This document shows positions 24,633-34,379 of a stretch of 64,000 nt of DNA, piece after piece (the stretch's first letter is position 1; the number at the start of each line of letters is the position of its first letter). Where the stretch lies: assembly GCF_045055315.1 (NCBI RefSeq), contig NZ_CP173677.1, positions 2,294,001 to 2,358,000 of the forward strand, in the 5' to 3' direction. Under the pieces are notes generated by a model. The model worked only from the letters and a program-made list of their open reading frames with translations. It made no database searches and was not told where the DNA came from. Source of the DNA: Brachymonas wangyanguii (lineage in GTDB: Bacteria; Pseudomonadota; Gammaproteobacteria; Burkholderiales; Burkholderiaceae_C). A program made the position numbers and the translations under genes.

Positions 24633-25865
24633 TCAGTCTGCCTGCTTGCGCAGGAAGGCCGGAATCTCGAAATCGTCCATGCCGCTGGAAGCCAGCTTGT
24701 CGACGCGTTCGGCCGCATGGGTGCGGTCCACGCCACGGCTGCTGCCCCACACGCTGGCACCCATGCCACCGGACGGCGCCACGCCGCTCATGGTCGGCAT
24801 CGCAGCGGCTTGCGGCATGCTGTTGGTGTTGACGTACACCGGCATGTCATCAGTACCTGTACGGTTGCTGATGACCTGCATCGGCACATTCTGGCGCTGC
24901 GCCTGCTGGCGGCTCAGGCCAGTGGCAACCACGGTCACGCGCAGGTCGTCGCCCATGTTCTGGTCGTAGGCGGTACCGTAGATCACGTGGGCGTCCGGGG
25001 AAGCGTAGGCACGGATGGTGTTCATGGCCAGCTGCGATTCCTTCAGCTTCAGGCTGCCCTGGGCTGCGGTGATCAGCACCAGCACGCCCTTGGCGCCGGA
25101 CAGGTCGATGCCTTCCAGCAGCGGGCAGGCCACGGCCTGCTCGGCAGCGATGCGGGCACGGTCCGGGCCGCTGGCGGTGGCGGTACCCATCATGGCCTTG
25201 CCGGGCTCGCCCATCACGGTCTTCACGTCCTCGAAGTCGACGTTCACATGGCCGGGCACGTTGATGATTTCAGCGATACCGCCGACAGCGTTCTTCAGCA
25301 CGTCGTTGGCATGGGCAAAGGCCTCTTCCTGGGTCACGTCATCGCCCAGCACTTCCTGCAGCTTCTCGTTCAGCACCACGATCAGGGAATCGACGTTGGC
25401 TTCCAGTTCGGACACGCCGGAATCGGCGTTGGTCATGCGGCGGCCACCTTCCCACTCGAAGGGCTTGGTCACCACGCCCACGGTCAGGATGCCCATTTCG
25501 CGTGCCACACGGGCAATCACGGGCGCTGCACCAGTACCGGTACCGCCGCCCATGCCGGCCGTCAGGAACAGCATGTGAGAGCCTTCGATGGCAGAGCGGA
25601 TCTCCTCGACCGCGACTTCGGCGCAATCACGGCCCTTCTCGGGCTTGCTGCCAGCGCCCAGGCCGGTCGTGCCGAGCTGGATCACGCGGTGTGCCGAGCT
25701 GCGGGCCAGTGCCTGGCCGTCGGTGTTGGCGCAGATGAATTCCACGCCCTGCACGCCGCTCTCGATCATGTGTTGCACGGCGTTGCCGCCGCCGCCACCC
25801 ACGCCCATCACCTTGATCTGGGTGCCTGCGTGGAACTCTTCGGTTTCGATCATTTCGATGCCCAT
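24633..25865 (-). CDS. ftsZ: Cell division protein FtsZ
   Basis: 410 residues. Tubulin signature GGGTGTG at 106-112, nucleotide loop GVGGGGGNAV near residue 21, and the C-terminal conserved peptide DDFEIPAFLRKQAD that binds FtsA and other partners. A flexible Gly/Pro/Met-rich linker precedes it. FtsZ polymerises with GTP into the Z-ring. It follows ftsA by 102 bp; a GGAGAG ribosome site lies just before the ATG. Confidence 0.98.
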   Translation of the reverse strand: MGIEMIETEEFHAGTQIKVMGVGGGGGNAVQHMIESGVQGVEFICANTDGQALARSSAHRVIQLGTTGLGAGSKPEKGRDCAEVAVEEIRSAIEGSHMLFLTAGMGGGTGTGAAPVIARVAREMGILTVGVVTKPFEWEGGRRMTNADSGVSELEANVDSLIVVLNEKLQEVLGDDVTQEEAFAHANDVLKNAVGGIAEIINVPGHVNVDFEDVKTVMGEPGKAMMGTATASGPDRARIAAEQAVACPLLEGIDLSGAKGVLVLITAAQGSLKLKESQLAMNTIRAYASPDAHVIYGTAYDQNMGDDLRVTVVATGLSRQQAQRQNVPMQVISNRTGTDDMPVYVNTNSMPQAAAMPTMSGVAPSGGMGASVWGSSRGVDRTHAAERVDKLASSGMDDFEIPAFLRKQAD

Positions 25866-25967
25866 CTGTACTCTCCTTGCTTGAGTAAAAAATACCTTGG
25901 TTTGCCTGTGGTGACGTTTAGAGCCTGTCGGGGCTTGCCTTGCGGCGAATCAAATCGGCGTGCTGCA

Positions 25968-27206
25968 TCAGAAGTTCCTCACGATCAGATCCTTGATGCG
26001 GCCGAACACGCCCTTCATGGACGCGTCCTTCTTGCGGATATTGGTGTGCTCGCGCAGCTGCGACATGCGCATGTCCTCGAGCATGCCCATGACGACAGCG
26101 GCACGCGGCTGCGACACCATGTCGGCCAGCGCGCCACGGTAGCCCGGCGTGCCTACGCGTACCGGCTTGAGGAAGATGTCCTCGCCCAGCTCGACCATGC
26201 CCGGCATCACGGCGCTGCCGCCGGTCAGCACCACGCCGGACGACACCAGGTGTTCAAAGCCGGAGCCCTGCACTTCCTTCTGCACCAGCGAAAAAATCTC
26301 TTCCACGCGCGGCTCGATCACGCCGGCCAACACCTGCTTGCTCAGCAAGCGCGGCGGGCGGCCACTCAGGCCGGCGACTTCGATATGCGTTTCCGGATCG
26401 GCCATCAGCTGCTTGGCGCAGCCGTTCTGCAGCTTGATGTCTTCCGCGTCTTCGGTCGGCGTGCGCAGCGCCATGGCGATATCGCTGGTGATCAGCTCGC
26501 CAGCCACCGGCAGCACCGCCGTGTGGCGGATCGTGCCGCCGGCAAACACGGCGATGTCGGTGGTGCCGGCGCCAATGTCGACCAGCACCACGCCCAGCTC
26601 GCGCTCGTCCTCGGTCAGCACCGACAGGCTGGCCGCCAGCGGGTTCACCATCAGCTGGCCCACTTCCAGGCCGCAGCGACGCACGCATTTCAGGATGTTC
26701 TCGGCCGCGCTATGGGCGCAGGTGACGATGTGCACCTTGGACTCCAGGCGGATGCCGCTCATACCGATCGGTTCCTTCACCTCCTGGCCGTCGATGACGA
26801 ATTCCTGCGGTTCGATCTGCAGCAGGCGCTGGTCGGTGCTGATGTTGATCGCACGCGCCGTTTCCAGCACCTTGGCGACATCGGTCGGGCTGACTTCGCG
26901 ATCACGCACCGCCACCATGCCCACCGAATTGCGGCCACGGATATGGCTGCCGGTGATACCGGTGGTGACGTGGGTGATCTTGCAGGCCGCCATCATTTCG
27001 GCCTCGCGCACCGCCTGCTGGATGCTCTGCACGCAGCCTTCGATGTTGACCACCACGCCGCGCTTCATGCCGTTGCTGGGCGCAACGCCCATGCCCAGCA
27101 CCTTGAGCGTGGCGTCAGGCTGCACCTCGGCCACCACCGCCATGATCTTGCTGGTGCCGATATCCAACCCTACGACGAGATCCTTGTATTCTTTTGCCAT
27201 GTTCAT
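25968..27206 (-). CDS. ftsA: Cell division protein FtsA
   Basis: 412 residues. Actin-like ATPase: VGLDIGTSKIMAVV (phosphate 1), VVLVDIGAGTTDIAVF (phosphate 2) and VLTGGSAVMPGM (adenosine motif), and the C-terminal amphipathic tail GVFGRIKDLIVRNF, which anchors FtsZ to the membrane. The start overlaps the ftsQ stop by 4 bases; a second Met two codons in is possible. Confidence 0.98.
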   Translation of the reverse strand: MNMAKEYKDLVVGLDIGTSKIMAVVAEVQPDATLKVLGMGVAPSNGMKRGVVVNIEGCVQSIQQAVREAEMMAACKITHVTTGITGSHIRGRNSVGMVAVRDREVSPTDVAKVLETARAINISTDQRLLQIEPQEFVIDGQEVKEPIGMSGIRLESKVHIVTCAHSAAENILKCVRRCGLEVGQLMVNPLAASLSVLTEDERELGVVLVDIGAGTTDIAVFAGGTIRHTAVLPVAGELITSDIAMALRTPTEDAEDIKLQNGCAKQLMADPETHIEVAGLSGRPPRLLSKQVLAGVIEPRVEEIFSLVQKEVQGSGFEHLVSSGVVLTGGSAVMPGMVELGEDIFLKPVRVGTPGYRGALADMVSQPRAAVVMGMLEDMRMSQLREHTNIRKKDASMKGVFGRIKDLIVRNF

Positions 27207-28003
27207 GTCTTCTTGCTAGGTGTGGCATCTACCGTGGTGATGCCCTTGAGCCGGATCGCGTAGCCCGTCTTGTAGCGCAGGTCCGCATACTGCAGATCGG
27301 CGAAGCTGCGGCCATACTGGGCCGCGACCTGGTCGATCGTCTGGATGAACTGCTGGATGCGCGTGGCCAGTTCCTGTTCGGTGCCGCTGCCCAGGTTGAT
27401 CGTGGTGCTGCGGTTCAGGACCAGCGTCCAGTTGCCGCGCGGCTCCAGCGTCAGCCCGGTGATATGCGATTGCACCGGCGCAAACAGCGGCTCCAGCCGG
27501 CCATACATCAGCAGCACCTGTGGCGACAGCTCGTCCGGGCCATGCAGCTCGGGCATGTCCTGGGCCACTGCCTCGTCCGGGCTGGCATCGAACACTTCGC
27601 CGTAGCGGTCCACCAGGCGGTAGCCCTGCTCCTGGCTGCCCCACAGCGCCACTTCCTGGTGTTCTTCCAGGTGCACGCTCAGGCGGCTCGGGAATTCGCG
27701 GCGCACCACGGCACGGCGCACCCAGGGCTGCTCCTGGAACAGCTCACGTACCTGTTCCAGATTGACCGAGAAGAAATTGCCCTGCAGCTGCGGCACCACC
27801 TGGTTGCGCAGCACATAGACCGAGCTGTGCGCGGTCTGCCCGGTCACGCTGATGCCGGACAGCGCAAACATCGGCAACCGGGCGAACCACCACAGCAGGG
27901 TCGCCACCGCGGCGAGCAGCACCAGGCCGAACAGCAGCGAGGCGGCTGCGTTCATCAGCTTGATGTTGGTCATCGAGATGGCGGGGGCTTGCTGGGCGTT
28001 CAT
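27203..28003 (-). CDS. ftsQ: Cell division protein FtsQ
   Basis: 266 residues. A short cytoplasmic N-terminus, one membrane helix (about 18-40), a POTRA domain (LSGISVTGQ onward) and the beta domain with QPWVRRAVVRREFPSRLSV, typical of FtsQ. It bridges FtsA/FtsZ-side and FtsL/FtsB/FtsI-side division proteins. It lies 14 bp after ddl and overlaps ftsA. Confidence 0.95.
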   Translation of the reverse strand: MNAQQAPAISMTNIKLMNAAASLLFGLVLLAAVATLLWWFARLPMFALSGISVTGQTAHSSVYVLRNQVVPQLQGNFFSVNLEQVRELFQEQPWVRRAVVRREFPSRLSVHLEEHQEVALWGSQEQGYRLVDRYGEVFDASPDEAVAQDMPELHGPDELSPQVLLMYGRLEPLFAPVQSHITGLTLEPRGNWTLVLNRSTTINLGSGTEQELATRIQQFIQTIDQVAAQYGRSFADLQYADLRYKTGYAIRLKGITTVDATPSKKT

Positions 28004-28017
28004 GCGCTATCGTCCTT

Positions 28018-29016
28018 TCAGGCGCCAGCCGCCGGCTGGTTGTCGAGGCTGGCCCAGGCCAGCAGCAACAGGCAGAGCTGCGGGTAGTCAATACCGGACA
28101 CGCGTGCCGACATCGGCACCAGCGAGTGGTCAGTCATGCCGGGCGAAGTGTTGATCTCGAGCAGGAAGGGCTGCTGGTCTTCGGCGCGCAGCATCACGTC
28201 GACACGGCCCCAGCCGCGGCAACCCAGCGCCAGATAGGCTTCCAGCGCCTCTTTCTGGATCAGCGCCTCCAGCTCGGCCGGCAAGCCGCTCGGGCACTGG
28301 TACTGCACCTCGTCGGTGAAGTACTTCTGTTCGTAGTTGTAGTCGCCGCCCGGTGCCACGATGCGCACCATCGGCAGCGCACGCGCCTGGTCGCCAGTAC
28401 CGAGGATCGGGCAGGTCAGTTCCTCGCCCACGATCAGGTTCTCGCACAGCACGGCATTGTCGATGGCTGCCACCTGGCGGATCGCTTCCAGCGTCTCGGC
28501 CAGGTCATGCACCTTGTAGACACCGATCGAGGAGCCCTCGTGCGGTGCCTTGACGATCATCGGCAGGCCGAGTTCGGCCACGGCCTGTTCGGCCAGCGCC
28601 TGTTGTGCGGCCGGATCACGCAACGCGCGCGACGGGCGCTGCAGGTAGCGCGGCGTCGGCAGGTTCTCGTGCAGCCAGATGCGCTTGGTCATGACCTTGT
28701 CCATGCCTACGCTGGAGGCCATCACGCCGGAGCCGGTATACGGAATGCCGAGCAGCTCGAGCGCGCCTTGCACCGTGCCGTCTTCGCCGTAGCGGCCATG
28801 CAGCGCCACGAAGCAGCGGTCAAAGCCTTCACGCTTGAGTTCGGCCAGCTCACGCTCGGCCGGATCAAACGGATGCGCGTCCACGCCCTGGCTGCGCAGT
28901 GCCTGCAGCACGCCATTGCCGGAGCGCAGCGAAATCTCGCGCTCGGCCGAGCGACCGCCCATCAGCACGGCGACCTTGCCCAGCGCTTTCACATCGGTCG
29001 GAATCACGAAGCTCAT
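28018..29016 (-). CDS. ddl: D-alanine-D-alanine ligase
   Basis: 332 residues from the ATG at 29016, which overlaps the murC stop (ATGA); a longer in-frame form from 29088 lies inside murC and is not needed. ATP-grasp features: VLMGGRSAEREISLRSG, VALHGRYGEDG, VKAPHEGSSIGVYK and the C-terminal FLLEINTSPGMTDHSL. Makes D-Ala-D-Ala for the murF step. By its place in the cluster it corresponds to ddlB. Confidence 0.97.
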   Translation of the reverse strand: MSFVIPTDVKALGKVAVLMGGRSAEREISLRSGNGVLQALRSQGVDAHPFDPAERELAELKREGFDRCFVALHGRYGEDGTVQGALELLGIPYTGSGVMASSVGMDKVMTKRIWLHENLPTPRYLQRPSRALRDPAAQQALAEQAVAELGLPMIVKAPHEGSSIGVYKVHDLAETLEAIRQVAAIDNAVLCENLIVGEELTCPILGTGDQARALPMVRIVAPGGDYNYEQKYFTDEVQYQCPSGLPAELEALIQKEALEAYLALGCRGWGRVDVMLRAEDQQPFLLEINTSPGMTDHSLVPMSARVSGIDYPQLCLLLLAWASLDNQPAAGA

Positions 29017-30434
29017 GCCTGCTCCTTGTCCTTGGCCAGCGCCACCACCTTGGCCGGCACGGCACCGATGGATCCGGCACCCATGCACAGCACCACATCG
29101 CCATCACGCGCCGTGCGCAGGATGGTGTCGGGCATGTCCTGGATGTTCTCGACAAACATCGGCTCGACCTGGTCGGCCACGCGCAACGCGCGCATCAGGG
29201 CACGACCGTCAGCGGCCACGATCGGCTCTTCGCCGGCCGCATAGACCTCGGACAGCAGCACCAGGTCGGAACGACCCAGCACCTTGACGAAATCCTCGAA
29301 ACAGTCGCGCGTGCGGCTGAAGCGGTGCGGCTGGAACGCCAGGATCAGGCGCTTGTCCGGGAAGGCGCCACGGGCGGCCGCCAGCGTGGCCGCCATTTCC
29401 ACCGGGTGGTGGCCGTAGTCGTCGATCAGCGTGAAGCTGCCGCCGCCTTGCGCCGGCACCTCGCCGTAGCGCTGGAAGCGGCGACCCACGCCCTTGAACT
29501 CTTCCAGCGCCTTGAGCAGCGCCGCATCGGGGATATTCAGCGCCATCGCCACGCCCACCGCCGACAGCGCGTTCTGCACGTTGTGCTCGCCGGGCAGGTT
29601 CAGGCAGATTTCCAGATCCGGACCGTAGGATGCACCGTCGTCATCGCGACGCTGCACGGTAAAGCGCATCTGGCCGTGGTCGGCGCGCACGTTGACGGCG
29701 CGCACCTGGGCTTCCTCGGACATGCCATAGGTGGTGACCGGGCAGCCCACCTGCTCCAGGATGTCACGCGCGGCCGGGCTGTCCACGCACAGCATGGCAC
29801 GGCCATAGAACGGCATGCGATGCAGGAAATCGACAAAGGCGCGCTTCAGGTTGTTGAAGTCGTGGCCGTAGGTTTCCATGTGGTCGGCATCGATATTGGT
29901 GACAACCGCCATGATCGGCGACAGGTTCAGGAAGGAGGCGTCGGATTCATCCGCTTCGGCCACGATGTACTCGCCGCTGCCCAGGCGCGCGTTGGCACCG
30001 GCGCTGTTCAGGCGGCCACCAATGACGAAAGTCGGATCCAGACCGGCCTCGTGCAGCACGCTGGCGACCAGGCTGGTGGTCGTGGTCTTGCCGTGCGTGC
30101 CGGCAATGGCGATGCCCTTGCGCAGGCGCATCAACTCGGCCAGCATCATGGCGCGCGGCACCACCGGGATGCGCTTCTCGCGTGCGGCGATGACTTCCGG
30201 GTTGTCGGCCTTGACCGCGGTAGAGGTCACCACCACGTCAGCGCCCTGGATATTGCCGGCCGCATGGCCAACGAAGGTACGGATGCCCAGACTGGCCAGG
30301 CGGCGCGTGGTCGCGTTGTCGGCCAGGTCGGAGCCGGACACGCGGTAACCCAGGTTGGCCAGGACTTCGGCGATGCCGCTCATGCCGGAGCCACCGACTC
30401 CGACGAAATGGATGCTGTCTACAGCGTGCTTCAT
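29013..30434 (-). CDS. murC: UDP-N-acetylmuramate-L-alanine ligase
   Basis: 473 residues. FVGVGGSGMSGIAEVL at the N-terminus (UDP-binding), AGTHGKTTTTSL (P-loop) and FQPHRFSRTRD are typical of MurC. Adds L-Ala to UDP-MurNAc. Overlaps murG and ddl by 4 bases each. Confidence 0.98.
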   Translation of the reverse strand: MKHAVDSIHFVGVGGSGMSGIAEVLANLGYRVSGSDLADNATTRRLASLGIRTFVGHAAGNIQGADVVVTSTAVKADNPEVIAAREKRIPVVPRAMMLAELMRLRKGIAIAGTHGKTTTTSLVASVLHEAGLDPTFVIGGRLNSAGANARLGSGEYIVAEADESDASFLNLSPIMAVVTNIDADHMETYGHDFNNLKRAFVDFLHRMPFYGRAMLCVDSPAARDILEQVGCPVTTYGMSEEAQVRAVNVRADHGQMRFTVQRRDDDGASYGPDLEICLNLPGEHNVQNALSAVGVAMALNIPDAALLKALEEFKGVGRRFQRYGEVPAQGGGSFTLIDDYGHHPVEMAATLAAARGAFPDKRLILAFQPHRFSRTRDCFEDFVKVLGRSDLVLLSEVYAAGEEPIVAADGRALMRALRVADQVEPMFVENIQDMPDTILRTARDGDVVLCMGAGSIGAVPAKVVALAKDKEQA

Positions 30435-31537
30435 GCAGCGAACTCCTCACAGGCGGCCACGATTGCGCCCGTGGCCATGCGTTTTTCCATCTTCTTGGCG
30501 TGCTGCGCCTTGTCCAGCAGCTCTTCGCGCGTCAGGCCGCGCAGGAAATCTGCCAGTTTTTCCGGCGTCAGCTCGCTCTGCTGCATCAGCCAGCCACCGC
30601 CCTGGTCCACCAGGAAACGGGCGTTGGTGGTCTGGTGGTCATCGACCGCGAACGGGAACGGCACGAACAGCGCCGGCGCGCCAACAGCCGCCAGCTCGGT
30701 CACGGTGCTGGCACCGGAGCGGCAGACGATGATGTCGGCTTCGCCAAAGGCCTGCGCCGTGTCATCGATAAACGGCAGCAAAGCAGCATCGACGTCGGCC
30801 TCGGCGTAAGCCGCCTGCAGCGCCTGCAGCTGCTTTTCGCCACTCTGGTGCGCCACCAGCGGGCGCTCGGCCGGATCGATCAGCGCCAGTGCCTGCGGCA
30901 CCGTGTCGTTGAGGGCCTTGGCACCCAGGCTGCCGCCCACCACCAGCAGTTTCAGCGGACCGCTGCGGCCGGCAAAGCGCTGGGCCGGCTCGGCCTGCGC
31001 CAGGAAAGGCTCGCGCAACGGGTTGCCGATCCACTGCACCTTGCCGTTGCGCGCATCGGGCTTGCCGCTGGTCTGCTCGAACACATTAGGGAAAGCCGTG
31101 AACACGCGGCGCGCAAAGCGCGACAGCAGCTTGTTGGCCATGCCTGGCACCGAGTTCTGCTCGTGCAGGATCAGGGGCTTGGCGTTCAGCGCGGCGGCAA
31201 TGCCGGCCGGTGCCGTGATGTAGCCACCCATGCCGATCACGACATCGGGCTGCACGCGGTCGATCACCGCGCGGCTGGCGCGGATCGCGCGTGCCAGGTT
31301 GAACGGCAGGCGCAGCAGCGTGCCCAGGCCCTTGCCGCGCACGCCACCAAACTCCACCGGTTCGAAGGCAAAGCCGCGCGCCGGCACCTTGTCGCTTTCC
31401 ATGCTGTCCGGCTTGCCCAGCCAGTGCACATTCCAGCCGCGCGCACGCAGCGCCTCCGCCACGGCCAGGCCCGGGAAGATGTGTCCGCCGGTGCCGCCGG
31501 CCATCACCAGCGCGGTCTTGCGTCCCTGTTCTTTCAC
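30431..31537 (-). CDS. murG: Undecaprenyl-PP-MurNAc-pentapeptide N-acetylglucosaminyltransferase
   Basis: 368 residues starting at a GTG at 31537, which overlaps the ftsW stop as GTGA and follows an AAGGGGG ribosome site; no ATG is available before the conserved MAGGTGGHIFPG. An open frame continues upstream to 33067 but that part is antisense-frame noise under ftsW and murD. GGTGGHIFPG and HEQNSVPGMANKLL, VVGGSLGAKALND and CRSGASTVTELAAVG are MurG hallmarks. It makes lipid II from lipid I at the inner face of the membrane. Confidence 0.97.
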   Translation of the reverse strand: MKEQGRKTALVMAGGTGGHIFPGLAVAEALRARGWNVHWLGKPDSMESDKVPARGFAFEPVEFGGVRGKGLGTLLRLPFNLARAIRASRAVIDRVQPDVVIGMGGYITAPAGIAAALNAKPLILHEQNSVPGMANKLLSRFARRVFTAFPNVFEQTSGKPDARNGKVQWIGNPLREPFLAQAEPAQRFAGRSGPLKLLVVGGSLGAKALNDTVPQALALIDPAERPLVAHQSGEKQLQALQAAYAEADVDAALLPFIDDTAQAFGEADIIVCRSGASTVTELAAVGAPALFVPFPFAVDDHQTTNARFLVDQGGGWLMQQSELTPEKLADFLRGLTREELLDKAQHAKKMEKRMATGAIVAACEEFAA

Positions 31538-32829
31538 AGGCTGCCCCCTTTCATCAGCATGCGGTTTTCGTAATCGATGCGCAGCACCACGGCCAGCGCC
31601 ACCAGATTCATCAGGATCGCCGAGCCGCCATAGCTCATCAGCGGCAGCGTCAGGCCCTTGGTCGGCAGCGCGCCCAGGTTCACGCCGATATTGATCAGCG
31701 CCTGGAAACCGATCCAGATCGCCACGCCCTGCGCCAGCAGGCCGGCAAACACGCGATCCATCACGATCGCCTGGCGACCGATGCGAATGATGCGGCGCGT
31801 CAGCCAGAAGAACAGCACGATCAGGATCACCAGGCCGACAAAGCCGAATTCCTCGCCGATCACGGCCAGCAGGAAGTCGGTATGCGCCTCGGGCAGCCAG
31901 TGCAGCTTCTCGACGCTGCCACCCAGGCCGACACCGCTGAATTCGCCACGGCCGATCGCGATCAGCGCGTGCGACAACTGGTAGCCCTTGCCCAGCGCAT
32001 GTTCCTCGCTGAACGGATCCAGATAGGCGAACACGCGCTCGCGACGCCAGGGCGAGGAGGCGATGATCAGGCCGAACATGCCGACCAGGATGCCGGCGAT
32101 CAGGAAGAACATCCTGGCATTGACGCCGCCCAGGAACAGCACGCCCATGGCGATCACGGCGATCACCATGAAGGCGCCCATGTCGGGCTCCAGCATCAGC
32201 AGCACGCCGACGCCGCCTGCGGCAATCGCCATCGGCATCACCGCGTGCACGAAGCGCTTGATCTCGCCCATGTTGCGCTCGCGCTCCTGGACGTCCATCT
32301 TGCGGCGGATGTAGTCGGCGGCGTAGATCGCCATGGCCAGCTTGGCCAGCTCGGACGGCTGGAAGTTCATGATGCCGAGCGAGATCCAGCGGCGCGCACC
32401 ATTCACGCCCTTGCCGATACCCGGGATCAGCACCGCGATCAGCAACGCAATCGCGCCGAGGAACAACCAGGGTGCCCACTTTTCCCAGGTGCTGATCGGC
32501 ACCTGGAACGCCAGGATGGCCACGGCCGTACCGATCACGATCGAGATGCAGTGGCGCAGCACGAAGTGGTATTCGGCGTAGTTGGCAAAGCGCGGGTTGT
32601 CGGACATGGCGATCGAGGCCGAGTAGACCATCACCAGGCCCCACAGCACCAGCGCCGCCACGACCCAGATCAGGGCCTGGTCGACGATCTGCAGGTTGAT
32701 CGGCTGCTGCGACACGCGGGCGCGCGAGCCGGGCATGCGCACCGGCACGCTGTCCTCGGCCTGGCGACCCCAGGGCAGACGATCCTTCCAGCCCTTGCGG
32801 CTGTCTTGTCCGGGCAGAACGGCACTCAT
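31534..32829 (-). CDS. ftsW: Septal peptidoglycan polymerase FtsW (SEDS family)
   Basis: 431 residues with about ten membrane helices after a ~50-residue cytoplasmic N-terminus. Contains the SEDS signatures LLMLEPDMGAFMV, AHTDFLLAVIGEEFGF and LPLMSYGGSAIL. Works with FtsI to make septal glycan. Overlaps murD and murG by 4 bases each. Confidence 0.97.
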   Translation of the reverse strand: MSAVLPGQDSRKGWKDRLPWGRQAEDSVPVRMPGSRARVSQQPINLQIVDQALIWVVAALVLWGLVMVYSASIAMSDNPRFANYAEYHFVLRHCISIVIGTAVAILAFQVPISTWEKWAPWLFLGAIALLIAVLIPGIGKGVNGARRWISLGIMNFQPSELAKLAMAIYAADYIRRKMDVQERERNMGEIKRFVHAVMPMAIAAGGVGVLLMLEPDMGAFMVIAVIAMGVLFLGGVNARMFFLIAGILVGMFGLIIASSPWRRERVFAYLDPFSEEHALGKGYQLSHALIAIGRGEFSGVGLGGSVEKLHWLPEAHTDFLLAVIGEEFGFVGLVILIVLFFWLTRRIIRIGRQAIVMDRVFAGLLAQGVAIWIGFQALINIGVNLGALPTKGLTLPLMSYGGSAILMNLVALAVVLRIDYENRMLMKGGSL

Positions 32830-34376
32830 GCGCGACCCTCCAGCGACATGCCGCGCGCCTCGGCCAGCTGTTCCACGGCCTGGCAGAACACCTGGGCGCG
32901 GTGCGCGTAATCCTTGAACATGTCCATGCTGGCGCAGGCCGGCGACAGCAGCACCGCATCGCCCTGCTGCGCCTGTCCGGCGGCCAGTTCGACCGCCTGT
33001 TCCAGCGAACTGGCGTGCGTGATCGGCACACCGGTATGCTGCAGCGCGGCGGCGATCTGTCCGGCATCCTTGCCGATCAGCAGCACGCTGCGCGCGTAGC
33101 GCTGGACCGGATCGGCCAGCGGACTGAAATCCTGGCCCTTGCCATCGCCACCCAAGATCACCAGCAGACGGCGATCCGGGCCCAGGCCATTCAGGGCGGC
33201 CAGCGTGGCACCGACGTTGGTGCCCTTGCTGTCATCAAAATACTCGACGCCATCGACGATGCCGACCGGCTCGACCCGATGCGGCTCGCCACGGTATTCG
33301 CGCAGGCCGAACAGCATCGGTGCCAGCGCGGCACCGGTCTGCACGGCCAGCGCCAGTGCGGCCAGGGCGTTGCTGGCATTGTGGCGGCCACGGATACGCA
33401 GCGCATCGGCAGGCATCAGGCGCTGGATATGCAGCGGTTCCGGCTCGGCCGCACGACGGCGGCTGCCGCCGTTGTCTTCTGTTTCGGCAGCGCGCACCAG
33501 CCACAGCATGCCGTTGACGTCTTCCAGGCCGAAATCGCCCGGGCGCTGCGGCAAGTCCATGCCGAAGCTGGTCCAGTTGCGCGCCGTGGCGGCCGGCTGG
33601 CCCTTGGCCGGCTTGACCGGTTCCGGCACCAGCTGCGGCAGCAGCGCCATCACCAGCGCGTCGTCACGGTTCAGTACCGCCGTGCCCTGCTGGCCAAACA
33701 CATGCGCCTTGGCCTGCACGTAGGCATCCATGCCGCCGTGCCAGTCCAGGTGGTCCTGCGACACATTGAGAATGGTGGCCGCAGTCGGTTCAAAGCGGGT
33801 GCAGTCGTTCAGCTGGAAGCTGGACAACTCCAGCACCCAGGCTTCCGGCAGTTCGCCGCCGTCGATAAAGCCAGCCAGGGTATCGAGCAGGGCCGGACCG
33901 ATATTGCCGGCCATGGCCACGCGCAGGCCAGCGCGATCCAGCAACTGCGTGGTCAGCGAGGTAACGGTCGTCTTGCCATTGGTGCCGGTAATGCCCAGCA
34001 CCTGCGGCGCATAGCCCTGATCCTGCTGCAACTGGCGCAGCGCATGGGCAAACAGGTCCAGCTCACCGCCCACCCACAGGCCAATAGCGCGTGCCGGTTC
34101 AGCCACGGCGGCCACCGCCTGTGGCGACAGGCCGGGGCTGATGAAGACGGCGCGGATCTGGCCGTTTTCCAGCAGCGCCTCGGTCAGCGGGCCACTGACG
34201 AACTGCGCCTGCGGCACATCCTGACGCAGGCGATCCAGATTCGGCGGGGCTTCACGGCTGTCGGCTACGACCACATCGGCGCCCTGCCGCGCGCACCAGC
34301 GCGCCATGGACAGGCCGGAAATGCCGAGTCCCAGGACCAGGACGCGTTGACCGTGAAGGCTGGAATGCATCGTCAT
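32826..34376 (-). CDS. murD: UDP-N-acetylmuramoyl-L-alanine-D-glutamate ligase
   Basis: 516 residues, longer than E. coli MurD (438) because of extra loops, including one around MLWLVRAAETEDNGGSRRR. LVLGLGISGLSMARW, GITGTNGKTTVTSL (P-loop), NVSQDHLDWHG and EYFDDSKGTNVGAT are diagnostic. Adds D-Glu to UDP-MurNAc-L-Ala. It lies 3 bases after mraY. Confidence 0.96.
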   Translation of the reverse strand: MTMHSSLHGQRVLVLGLGISGLSMARWCARQGADVVVADSREAPPNLDRLRQDVPQAQFVSGPLTEALLENGQIRAVFISPGLSPQAVAAVAEPARAIGLWVGGELDLFAHALRQLQQDQGYAPQVLGITGTNGKTTVTSLTTQLLDRAGLRVAMAGNIGPALLDTLAGFIDGGELPEAWVLELSSFQLNDCTRFEPTAATILNVSQDHLDWHGGMDAYVQAKAHVFGQQGTAVLNRDDALVMALLPQLVPEPVKPAKGQPAATARNWTSFGMDLPQRPGDFGLEDVNGMLWLVRAAETEDNGGSRRRAAEPEPLHIQRLMPADALRIRGRHNASNALAALALAVQTGAALAPMLFGLREYRGEPHRVEPVGIVDGVEYFDDSKGTNVGATLAALNGLGPDRRLLVILGGDGKGQDFSPLADPVQRYARSVLLIGKDAGQIAAALQHTGVPITHASSLEQAVELAAGQAQQGDAVLLSPACASMDMFKDYAHRAQVFCQAVEQLAEARGMSLEGRA

Positions 34377-34379
34377 GGC

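Noticed and set aside
24411..27263. 950-codon plus-strand frame opposite ftsZ and ftsA
   Set aside because: Antisense shadow of two certain genes, with low-complexity His-rich translation.
31538..33067. N-terminal extension of the murG frame
   Set aside because: The extra ~510 codons lie under ftsW and murD in another frame and have Arg/Ala-rich noise; the GTG at 31537 fits the family and overlaps the ftsW stop.
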